Of a stretch of 10,360 nt of DNA, positions 1 to 5,229 are shown one piece after another (the stretch's first letter is position 1; every line of letters begins with the position of its first letter). Source of the DNA: an uncultured Ruminococcus sp. Its GTDB lineage: Bacteria; Bacillota; Clostridia; Oscillospirales; Ruminococcaceae. The notes under the pieces were generated by a model. That model searched no databases. It was not told the origin of the DNA and was given only the letters and a program-made list of their open reading frames with translations. Location of the stretch: positions 1 to 10,360 of the forward strand of contig CAKSJP010000037.1 in NCBI GenBank assembly GCA_934463425.1, read 5' to 3'. A program made the translations under genes and the position numbers.

Positions 1-137
1 TCGCAATTACCTTTTTGATTTTTTCGTCTTTTCTGACTTCTTAAAGTTCCAATCTCTTGGAATCTCAAGGGCTTTTTCGCTTGTAGTGCATTGTTCAATT
101 TTCAAGATACTTTTGAAGCAGTTTTTTGCGCTGCAAC
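1..137 (-). other. Probable 5' leader of an rRNA operon lying beyond the left edge
   Basis: No ORF of note is present. Read on the minus strand, this is the region transcribed from all four upstream promoters. At 92-108 it contains ATCTTGAAAATTGAACA, which resembles the boxA-containing block found in Firmicute rRNA leaders and 16S-23S spacers. The rest is A-rich with no start codon preceded by a good ribosome site. Four stacked consensus promoters followed by an untranslated boxA-like leader is the usual layout ahead of a 16S gene. The 16S gene itself is not in the window, so this is inference. The alternative is the leader of some other highly expressed RNA or tRNA cluster. Confidence 0.6.
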
Positions 138-143
138 TTTTAC

Positions 144-172
144 ATTATATCACATTCAGAAGTTTTTGTCAA
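144..172 (-). promoter_or_regulatory. Promoter P1 (most downstream of four tandem promoters)
   Basis: On the minus strand, -35 TTGACA (167-172), a 17-bp spacer and -10 TATAAT (144-149), preceded by TGA, giving an extended -10. The match to the sigma-A consensus is perfect. The likely start is G137, within AAAAGTTG. AT-rich sequence and an inverted repeat lie just upstream. It points off the left edge. Confidence 0.9.
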
Positions 173-184
173 GTAAACATTTTG

Positions 185-198
185 TGAACTGAAGTTCA
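185..198. repeat. Inverted repeat upstream of P1, candidate activator or UP site
   Basis: TGAACT-GA-AGTTCA is a 6+6 bp palindrome with a 2-bp centre. It is centred about 19 bp upstream of the P1 -35 hexamer, roughly -55 from the predicted start. The same element with a different centre lies exactly 100 bp away, upstream of P2. The position would suit a class-I activator or a UP-type contact. The binding protein is unknown. Confidence 0.55.
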
Positions 199-243
199 GC
201 CTGCTTTTTCTTTCCATTCCTTCTTGCCGTGACCAGCTTTTCT

Positions 244-272
244 ATTTTATCACATTTTGTCGATTTTGTCAA
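244..272 (-). promoter_or_regulatory. Promoter P2
   Basis: On the minus strand, -35 TTGACA (267-272), a 17-bp spacer and -10 TAAAAT (244-249) with an upstream TGA extended -10. The likely start is G237, within AAAAGCTGG. It lies exactly 100 bp upstream of P1. The block from the -35 hexamer through the inverted repeat is nearly identical to P1, with only two differences in about 34 bp. Confidence 0.88.
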
Positions 273-284
273 GTAAACAATTTG

Positions 285-298
285 TGAACTCAAGTTCA
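285..298. repeat. Inverted repeat upstream of P2
   Basis: TGAACT-CA-AGTTCA has the same arms as the P1 element and sits at the same distance from the -35 hexamer. Only the 2-bp centre differs (CA against GA), as expected if the arms are under selection. Confidence 0.55.
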
Positions 299-354
299 TC
301 CGTCGTTTTCTTTCCTCTTTCCTCAACAGCCTGTCCAAAACAGTCAGCCTATTC

Positions 355-383
355 ATTCTATCACACTTTCACCGTTTTGTCAA
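355..383 (-). promoter_or_regulatory. Promoter P3
   Basis: On the minus strand, -35 TTGACA (378-383), a 17-bp spacer and -10 TAGAAT (355-360) with an upstream TGA. The likely start is G349 or G348, within TAGGCTG. The spacer next to -10 shares GTGTGA with P1 and P2. It lies 111 bp upstream of P2. Confidence 0.85.
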
Positions 384-396
384 GTGAACTTTTCTT

Positions 397-406
397 GAAC
401 AAGTTC
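397..406. repeat. Inverted repeat upstream of P3 (variant spacing)
   Basis: GAAC-AA-GTTC. The half-site nearer the promoter starts 14 bp beyond the -35 edge, as in P1 and P2. The arms are 2 bp apart instead of 4, so this is a diverged copy of the P1/P2 palindrome. A further TGAACT lies at 385-390. Confidence 0.4.
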
Positions 407-493
407 CGCTCCCCACTGTCGATCTCCCGATCCGTTTCAAGCTTCTTTCATTCCTTTTTCACTCGACTCCCGCTCTCGTGCGACAGCTTTATT

Positions 494-522
494 ATTATAT
501 CATGCGTTTTTGCATTTGTCAA
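494..522 (-). promoter_or_regulatory. Promoter P4 (most upstream)
   Basis: On the minus strand, -35 TTGACA (517-522), a 17-bp spacer and -10 TATAAT (494-499) with an upstream TGA extended -10. The likely start is G487, within TAAAGCTG. Upstream (523-565) is very AT-rich, consistent with a UP element, but has no GAAC/GTTC palindrome. A weak 7-bp inverted repeat (GTAAAAT at 534-540, ATTTTAC at 561-567) lies between it and the neighbouring gene. Confidence 0.87.
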
Positions 523-568
523 GTAAAATTGATGTAAAATATTTCTGTTGAATTTTGTTTATTTTACC

Positions 569-871
569 CTATTCGTCGTAATCATCATACCAGTCTGCAT
601 CATAATCATCATAATCTGCTCCTTCATACGCATCATCGATCTCATCGGTATCGCTGTTGTACTCCGGAAAAGAATGAGAATACTCACGCTTGACCTTGCT
701 GCTGGAATCCTTATGCGCACTGGTCTCATCCTGACTCTCTTCATAGAAGGAATCAAAAGCGCTCGGCTCTGACGGTGTATCCGCACACAACTTTGCGATA
801 ATATAGATCAAAGAGATCACAGCAAGTATGACTGCAATTTTTGTCCGTCCATTGTGTATTCCCCCAGACAC
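569..871 (-). CDS. Small membrane-anchored acidic protein, unrecognised; start uncertain, possibly frameshifted
   Basis: I do not recognise the family. Read from the in-frame GTG at 871 it is 100 aa: a short basic N-terminus, one hydrophobic segment at about residues 12-31, then a Ser/Glu/Lys-rich stretch and a C-terminal tail made almost entirely of Asp and Tyr (about the last 15 residues). A single-pass protein with an acidic tail is the simplest reading; side of the membrane unknown. The start is odd. The best ribosome site, GGGGGA (about 860-865), sits 8 nt before an ATG at 852 in the wrong frame. That ATG frame reaches a stop after 11 codons, but one extra A in the A5 run (838-842) would join it to this ORF. 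The gene may therefore use the GTG, carry a one-base deletion or sequencing error, or use slippage. An upstream TTG at 907 lies before the predicted start of transcription and is unlikely. No strong terminator follows it before P4. Confidence 0.5.
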   Translation of the reverse strand: MSGGIHNGRTKIAVILAVISLIYIIAKLCADTPSEPSAFDSFYEESQDETSAHKDSSSKVKREYSHSFPEYNSDTDEIDDAYEGADYDDYDADWYDDYDE

Positions 872-886
872 AATTCTTCTGACTGC

Positions 887-915
887 ATTATACCATATCT
901 CTGCCAATTTGTACA
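887..915 (-). promoter_or_regulatory. Promoter of the small acidic-protein gene
   Basis: On the minus strand, extended -10 TGG-TATAAT (hexamer 887-892), a 17-bp spacer and -35 TGTACA (910-915; 4/6 match). The predicted start is near 880. This excludes the TTG codon at 907 as translation start and leaves GTG 871 or ATG 852. Confidence 0.65.
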
Positions 916-930
916 GGTTTCTATAAAATA

Positions 931-965
931 AAAATCGCCTGCAAATCTAAATCGCAGACGATTTT
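931..965 (-). terminator. Intrinsic terminator of the zinc-ribbon membrane protein gene
   Basis: AAAATCGCCTGC (931-942) pairs with GCAGACGATTTT (954-965): a 12-bp stem with one mismatch and an 11-nt loop. On the minus strand it is followed by a U-rich tail running through 921-930. It lies 33 bp beyond the stop at 999. Its tail almost abuts the -35 of the next gene's promoter, so the two transcripts are separate. Confidence 0.8.
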
Positions 966-998
966 ATCTCAGTATACACAATAATACGCAGACATCAT

Positions 999-1754
999 TT
1001 AAGAAAGACTGCCCATTTTTTTCGGTTTCCGTTCCAACATCAGTAAATCATAATCATTCCGAATAGAAAGTCCCATAAAAAGAATCATAACAAAATTTAT
1101 ACCGGTAAAAAGCACTGCAATAATACAAGATACCACCAGAAGTGCCGTGTATACTTTTTTATCTACTGTAAAAAGTATTGCGGCAGACAACACAATAGGT
1201 GGGATTGCTGTTGCATAGATCAATATTTTATATTCAGCACGTAAGAAATCCACAATAATCTTTTGTATTAAAATTTCTTCCTGATAGTCTTTATCTATTT
1301 CAGATTGAATTCCATTGTAGATCTGTTCCCATATATCATCACTTGATGAAGCTTGGGTATTCAGCGTATCAAAAAATTGATTCAGCCAATCTATATTTGT
1401 CAAATAGAATGTTCCAAAGTATATTACAGCACCCACCAACAGAAATAAGGCACACCATCTCAAATTTTTTCGCTGCAACAAAAAGTAAATCGGTGCGTAC
1501 ATCACCATTCCATACAACAGATACCAGATACCTCCGCCCTTTGCCTCAAGCCCCATTGTTTCTGCACGTAGACCATTTCCCCAGTTTGAGATTAAAAGTA
1601 AAATTGTTATTAGCCCAACCGCCACGATATACAAAATCGGAAGAGTATTCTTCCTTTTCGGAATTTGCCTTGTCTGTACCACGCTATACCTCCAACCGCA
1701 GTTCGTACAAATCCCGTACTCATTCATTTCTTTCCCGCAATTCTTGCAATACAT
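999..1754 (-). CDS. Zinc-ribbon multi-pass membrane protein, function unknown
   Basis: 251 aa. The N-terminus is a short zinc ribbon with CxxC pairs C3/C6 and C16/C19, of the kind found at the start of many Firmicute membrane proteins. A basic linker and hydrophobic segments at about 39-57, 76-93, 99-118, 177-197 and 203-229 follow, making it integral to the membrane. The stretch at about 119-175 between segments 3 and 4 is polar and acidic and may form an exposed domain. The C-terminus is short and basic. No catalytic motif is visible, so no function is assigned. The start is supported by AGGAGG 8 nt upstream and by a consensus promoter. The gene is visibly more AT-rich than the arginine genes. 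It is transcribed divergently from an XRE regulator, a hint, no more, that the regulator controls it. Confidence 0.85.
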   Translation of the reverse strand: MYCKNCGKEMNEYGICTNCGWRYSVVQTRQIPKRKNTLPILYIVAVGLITILLLISNWGNGLRAETMGLEAKGGGIWYLLYGMVMYAPIYFLLQRKNLRWCALFLLVGAVIYFGTFYLTNIDWLNQFFDTLNTQASSSDDIWEQIYNGIQSEIDKDYQEEILIQKIIVDFLRAEYKILIYATAIPPIVLSAAILFTVDKKVYTALLVVSCIIAVLFTGINFVMILFMGLSIRNDYDLLMLERKPKKMGSLS

Positions 1755-1773
1755 AACACATTCCTCCTTTTTC

Positions 1774-1790
1774 TGACGCTTTCTGCGTCA
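1774..1790 (-). promoter_or_regulatory. 5' leader hairpin of the zinc-ribbon gene
   Basis: TGACGC (1774-1779) pairs with GCGTCA (1785-1790) around a 5-nt loop. It falls within the predicted leader, a few nucleotides after the transcription start (about 1796) and just before the AAAAAGGAGG ribosome site. It could stabilise the mRNA 5' end or tune access to the ribosome site. There is no direct evidence of function. Confidence 0.4.
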
Positions 1791-1802
1791 TCGTCCAACA
1801 TC

Positions 1803-1831
1803 AGTATACCACAGTATTTCAATATTGTCAA
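1803..1831 (-). promoter_or_regulatory. Promoter of the zinc-ribbon membrane protein gene
   Basis: On the minus strand, -35 TTGACA (1826-1831), a 17-bp spacer and -10 TATACT (1803-1808) preceded by TGG, an extended -10. The predicted start is near 1796, giving a leader of about 40 nt. It overlaps one copy of the 14-bp direct repeat. Confidence 0.88.
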
Positions 1832-1861
1832 GCAATTTTTATATAATAGTATTTAGATATT
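1813..1861. repeat. Pair of 14-bp direct repeats, candidate operators
   Basis: AGTATTTCAATATT (1813-1826) and AGTATTTAGATATT (1848-1861) differ at two central positions and are 35 bp apart, a little over three helical turns. The first lies in the spacer of the leftward promoter and touches its -35. The second lies at the start region of the rightward transcript. This suits cooperative binding by the adjacent XRE protein, though AT-richness makes a chance match possible. Confidence 0.4.
1825..1852 (+). promoter_or_regulatory. Probable promoter of the XRE regulator
   Basis: A perfect TATAAT at 1842-1847 has only a weak -35 (TTCAAT at 1818-1823, 18-bp spacer). An alternative is TTGTCA (1825-1830), a 16-bp spacer and TAGTAT (1847-1852). 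Either overlaps the divergent leftward promoter, whose -35 occupies 1826-1831, so the two are likely to compete for polymerase. Confidence 0.45.
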
Positions 1862-1885
1862 TTACACTTGAAAGGAGTCTTTCCT

Positions 1886-2167
1886 ATGTTTGACGAACGC
1901 ATCAAAGAACTGCGCCGCTCGCTGGGCATCAACCAAGTGGAATTCGGCAAGCGCCTGAATGTCACGAAGCAGTGCATCAGCAACTGGGAAAACAACAACA
2001 TCATGCCGTCCATTGACATGGTGATACGCATATCCAACACATTTTCCGTCAGTGCCGATTATCTCCTGGGACTGAGCAGTCAGCAGACCCTGGACGTTAC
2101 CGGGCTGTCTGCCGAACAAATCCTGCATTTACAGGCAATTGTCAACGATTTGAAACGCAAAAAATAA
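1886..2167 (+). CDS. XRE-family (Cro/cI-type) helix-turn-helix regulator
   Basis: 93 aa. Residues 5-62 form a classic HTH_3 domain: IKELRRSLGINQVEFGKRL, then the helix pair ending in TKQCISNWENN, then the fifth-helix signature ADYLLGL. The remainder (63-93) is a short linker and a predicted helix ending in a basic tail, perhaps for dimerisation. There is no effector-binding domain, so it is a minimal DNA-binding repressor. I chose ATG 1886 because AAAGGAG (1871-1877) lies 8 nt upstream; an in-frame TTG at 1868 would place that site inside the coding region. The gene is divergent from the zinc-ribbon membrane gene and shares its control region, so autoregulation and control of that neighbour are plausible. 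It is convergent with the arginine operon and need not regulate it. Confidence 0.9.
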   Translation: MFDERIKELRRSLGINQVEFGKRLNVTKQCISNWENNNIMPSIDMVIRISNTFSVSADYLLGLSSQQTLDVTGLSAEQILHLQAIVNDLKRKK

Positions 2168-2204
2168 AACCGCCTGTGGAACCCAGTCGTTCCACAGGCG
2201 GTTT
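2167..2204. terminator. Bidirectional intrinsic terminator between the XRE gene and argF
   Basis: A perfect 16-bp stem (2167-2182 with 2189-2204) surrounds a 6-nt loop and begins at the last base of the XRE stop codon. In the leftward direction the stem is followed by TTTTATTTTTT, a strong tail for the arginine operon. In the rightward direction the tail is weaker. It ends both convergent transcripts. Confidence 0.92.
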
Positions 2205-2229
2205 GCCTTATCTATGTTTTTATTGGCTC

Positions 2230-3135
2230 TTACGCCATCAGCTTCACCATAACCGCCTTCTGTGCGTGCAGACGGTTCTCTGCTTCCTCAAAGATCTCGT
2301 TTGCGTGTGCCTCGAATACCTTTGTGGTGATCTCTTCCTCGCGGTGTGCCGGCAGGCAGTGCAGCACCATAGCATCCTCGTGTGCCTGTGCCATGACTTC
2401 ATCATTGATCTGATAGCCGTGGAATGCCTTTTTCCGCTTCTCTGCCTCGCCTTCCTGACCCATGGATGCCCATACGTCTGTGATTACTACATCGGCGTCC
2501 TTGGCAGCCTCCAGCGGCTTGTTGGTCATCTGGAACTTGTCGCCGTACTGTGCCGCAAAGTCCAGAACCTCCTTGTCCGGCTGATAGTCATCCGGGCAGG
2601 CGATAGCAACAGACATACCCACCTTCAGACAGCCGACGATCAGAGAGTTCGCCATGTTATTGCCGTCGCCGATAAAGCACATCTTCAAGCCGTCAAAACT
2701 GCTCTTAAATTCCCGGATGGTCATCAGATCCGCCAGGATCTGGCACGGGTGACAGAAGTCAGTCAGACCGTTGATGATCGGGATCGAGCCGTATTCTGCC
2801 AGATCCTCTACCTCTTTCTGCTCAAAGGTACGGATCATGATGCCGTCCAGATACCGGGACAGCACACGGGCAGTATCCTGCACCGGCTCGCCTCTGCCGA
2901 TCTGCAGATCATTTGCAGACAGGAACAGCGGATGGCCGCCCAGCTGATACATACCGGTCTCAAAGGAAACACGGGTACGGGTGGACGCCTTCTGGAAGAT
3001 CATGCCCAGAGACTTGCCCTTCAGATGGGGATGCGGGATGCCGTGCTTCAGCTCATATTTCAGCTGATCGGCAAGATCCAGGATCTCAATGATCTCTTCG
3101 GTGCTCAGGTCGAGCATTTTCAGTAAGTGCTTCAT
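2230..3135 (-). CDS. argF: Ornithine carbamoyltransferase
   Basis: Transfers the carbamoyl group from carbamoyl phosphate to ornithine to give citrulline in the cytosol. It is 301 aa, normal for the family. The carbamoyl-phosphate site STRTR is at 51-55, HPCQ at 129-132, the ornithine-loop SMG at 224-226 within DVWASMGQE, and the HCLPAHRE signature at 259-266. All catalytic motifs are intact. GGAGGAG (3143-3149), 7 nt before ATG 3135, fixes the start; longer in-frame versions lack a ribosome site. The gene begins 16 nt after argD and is the last gene of the cluster, followed by the strong hairpin at 2167-2204. An anabolic role is inferred from the biosynthetic neighbours; no arcA or arcC is present. 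Confidence 0.97.
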   Translation of the reverse strand: MKHLLKMLDLSTEEIIEILDLADQLKYELKHGIPHPHLKGKSLGMIFQKASTRTRVSFETGMYQLGGHPLFLSANDLQIGRGEPVQDTARVLSRYLDGIMIRTFEQKEVEDLAEYGSIPIINGLTDFCHPCQILADLMTIREFKSSFDGLKMCFIGDGNNMANSLIVGCLKVGMSVAIACPDDYQPDKEVLDFAAQYGDKFQMTNKPLEAAKDADVVITDVWASMGQEGEAEKRKKAFHGYQINDEVMAQAHEDAMVLHCLPAHREEEITTKVFEAHANEIFEEAENRLHAQKAVMVKLMA

Positions 3136-3151
3136 AGTAAAACTCCTCCAT

Positions 3152-4318
3152 TTATTTCGACAGAACGTCCGCCAGAATGGCAACGCCCTTTTCGATCTCC
3201 TCGTCTGTGATGGTGAGCGGCGGCAGCAGACGCACCTTGGTCTTTGCCGTCAGCACCAGCAGTCCCGCTTCCAATGCGGCATTTGCCACGTCGATGGCTT
3301 TCTTGTCCTTGAGGGCAATGCCAATCATAAGCCCCAGGCCGCTGACGCTCTCCACGCCCGGCAGCTGCGCCAGCTTCTCCCGGAGCAGCGCCGCCTTGCG
3401 CTTCACCTCATCCAGGAATCCCGGCGCTGTCACCGTGTTCAGCACTGCCAGACCGCCGGCACAGCAGACCGGATTGCCGCCGAAAGTCGAGCCGTGAGAG
3501 CCTTTGTCCAGTACGCCGGCGCATTTTTCACTGGCGAGACAAGCGCCCATGGGCAGACCGCCTGCAATGCCCTTTGCCAGAGTCGTCACATCGGCGTGAT
3601 GGCCGAACTGTTCCCCTGCGAGGAACGTACCGGTTCTGCCGACACCGGTCTGCACCTCGTCCGCAATGACCAGCACGTCCTTTGCGGCGCACTTTTCAAA
3701 GACAGCGTCCACAAACGCCTGCTCCAGGGCATTTACGCCGCCTTCGCCCTGGATATACTCCAGCATAACAGCGCAGACGGTATCGTCCAGCTTGGCTTCC
3801 AGGTCGGCGATATCGTTTGCGGTTACATAGTCGAAGCCCTCCACGAACGGGAAGAAATAGTTGTGGAACACGTCCTGTCCCGTTGCAGACAGGGTGCAGA
3901 GGGTTCTGCCGTGGAACGAGTTCACCAGAGTCAGGATCTTGTGCCGTCCTGCGCCGTACTTGTCAAAGCTGTACTTCCGCGCCAGCTTGATGGCGCATTC
4001 ATTTGCCTCTGCGCCGCTGTTGCAGAAGAACACCTTTTCATAGCCTGCGGTCTGGCACAGCTTCTGGGCGAAATCTGCCTGCACCTTGGTGTAGTACAGG
4101 TTCGAGGTGTGCTGCATGGTCTTGACCTGCTTGCAGACCGCCTCTGTCCACGCCTCGTTGCAGTAGCCCAGCGAAGTCGTGCCGATGCCGCTGCCGAAGT
4201 CGATGTAGGTCTTTCCGTTTTCATCTGCACAGGATTCCCCTGCGCCGTGGTCGATGACCACCGGAAACCGTCCGTATGTTCCCATGACGGACTGGTTCAT
4301 TTGTTCTTGTGTTGTCAT
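3152..4318 (-). CDS. argD: Acetylornithine aminotransferase
   Basis: A PLP-dependent class-III aminotransferase that makes N-acetylornithine from N-acetylglutamate semialdehyde with glutamate as amino donor. It is 388 aa, usual for the family. Visible motifs are the phosphate-binding NSGAEAN (100-106), FHGRT (135-139), IADEVQTG (218-225, with the Asp that contacts the pyridine nitrogen), the PLP Schiff-base lysine K249 in TTLAKGIAGG, and HGSTFGGNP (275-283). Two ATGs lie close together. AGGAGGT (4326-4332) is 7 nt from ATG 4318 but only 1 nt from ATG 4324, so the second, giving MTTQEQ, is chosen. It follows argB by 29 nt. In some bacteria such enzymes also serve lysine biosynthesis as succinyl-DAP aminotransferase; that cannot be judged here. 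Confidence 0.97.
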   Translation of the reverse strand: MTTQEQMNQSVMGTYGRFPVVIDHGAGESCADENGKTYIDFGSGIGTTSLGYCNEAWTEAVCKQVKTMQHTSNLYYTKVQADFAQKLCQTAGYEKVFFCNSGAEANECAIKLARKYSFDKYGAGRHKILTLVNSFHGRTLCTLSATGQDVFHNYFFPFVEGFDYVTANDIADLEAKLDDTVCAVMLEYIQGEGGVNALEQAFVDAVFEKCAAKDVLVIADEVQTGVGRTGTFLAGEQFGHHADVTTLAKGIAGGLPMGACLASEKCAGVLDKGSHGSTFGGNPVCCAGGLAVLNTVTAPGFLDEVKRKAALLREKLAQLPGVESVSGLGLMIGIALKDKKAIDVANAALEAGLLVLTAKTKVRLLPPLTITDEEIEKGVAILADVLSK

Positions 4319-4347
4319 TTTCATGACCTCCTATATGTAAAAGCAAA

Positions 4348-5214
4348 TTACCGGAACTGCGTACCAATGCCCTCATTGGACAGGGTTTCGATCAGGATAG
4401 AGTGGGGCACTCTGCCGTCAATGATGGCAGTCTTTTTCACGCCCCGGCGCACTGCTTCTACACAGCAGTCGATCTTCGGGATCATGCCGCCGGAGATGAT
4501 GCCCTTGCGCTTGAGGAACGGCACTTCGCTGACATTGACAAAGGGGATCAGGGTGGACGGGTCGTCCTTGTCCCGGAGCAGTCCGGCAATGTCAGTCATC
4601 AGGATCAGGTTTTCCGCCCGGAGCTGTGCCGCGATGCGCGCCGCTGCTGTATCCGCGTTGACGTTGTACGCCTGGCCGAAGTCGTCCGTCGCCACCGTAG
4701 CGATGACCGGGATATAGCCGTTGTCCAGGGCATCCAGAATGGGCTGCTCATTGACCTTTACAATATCGCCCACAAAGCCCAGATCTTCGCCGTTGGGGCC
4801 CAGCTTGCGCTCTGCGGTCAGCATATGGCCGTCGATGCCGCACAGACCCAGCGCCTTGCCCCGTGTCCGTGTCAGAAGGCTGACCAGTTCCTTGTTCACC
4901 TTGCCGGACAGCACCATCTTTACCACGTCCACAGCCGCCTCATCGGTATACCGCAGACCGCCGATAAACTTGGACTCGATGTTCAGCCGCTTGAGCATGT
5001 CGCTGATCTCCGGGCCTCCGCCGTGCACCAGGACGACCTTGACGCCGACCAGGGACAGCAGCACGATATCATCCATGACTGCCTGTTTCAGTTCGCTGTT
5101 GGTCATGGCGTTTCCGCCGTACTTGACTACCAGGATCTTGTTGTTGTACTTCTGGATATAGGGCAGGGCATCGATCAGCACCTGGGCCCGCACATTGTTC
5201 AGTATCTCTCCCAT
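4348..5214 (-). CDS. argB: Acetylglutamate kinase, probably arginine-feedback-sensitive type
   Basis: Phosphorylates N-acetylglutamate with ATP. It is an amino-acid-kinase fold of 288 aa. Visible motifs are KYGGNAM (31-37), the HGGGPEI glycine loop (64-70), NVNADTAA (184-191), TDIAG (207-211), ISGGMIPK (240-247) and EGIGT near the C-terminus (281-285). An N-terminal helix of about 25 residues (ALPYIQKYNNKI) precedes the first strand. This extension is characteristic of hexameric, arginine-inhibited acetylglutamate kinases and is absent from the short E. coli-type enzyme. That fits the recycling pathway here, where the kinase is the usual feedback point. The start at ATG 5214 has a modest AGAGAGG site upstream and lies 15 nt after argJ. 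Feedback inhibition is inferred from architecture, not shown. Confidence 0.96.
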   Translation of the reverse strand: MGEILNNVRAQVLIDALPYIQKYNNKILVVKYGGNAMTNSELKQAVMDDIVLLSLVGVKVVLVHGGGPEISDMLKRLNIESKFIGGLRYTDEAAVDVVKMVLSGKVNKELVSLLTRTRGKALGLCGIDGHMLTAERKLGPNGEDLGFVGDIVKVNEQPILDALDNGYIPVIATVATDDFGQAYNVNADTAAARIAAQLRAENLILMTDIAGLLRDKDDPSTLIPFVNVSEVPFLKRKGIISGGMIPKIDCCVEAVRRGVKKTAIIDGRVPHSILIETLSNEGIGTQFR

Positions 5215-5229
5215 TTCATGAAGCCTCTC

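Noticed and set aside
156..356. 66-aa minus-strand ORF across the P1-P3 region
   Set aside because: It runs through three consensus promoters and their palindromes, has no ribosome site and has low-complexity basic content.
144..522. CRISPR-like or satellite repeat array
   Set aside because: Units are spaced 100, 111 and 139 bp apart, and similarity is limited to promoter elements and the adjacent palindrome. There is no constant-length spacer pattern.
575..640. ATCATCATA-type microsatellite
   Set aside because: It is explained by Asp/Tyr codons of the acidic tail on the minus strand and is not a regular repeat.
257..772. Plus-strand ORFs at 257-526 and 548-772
   Set aside because: They lie antisense to the promoter array and to the small acidic protein. 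They have no ribosome site, and their composition follows from the opposite strand.
5217..5219. Alternative ATG for argB at 5219
   Set aside because: It is out of frame with the kinase ORF; ATG 5214 opens the correct frame.
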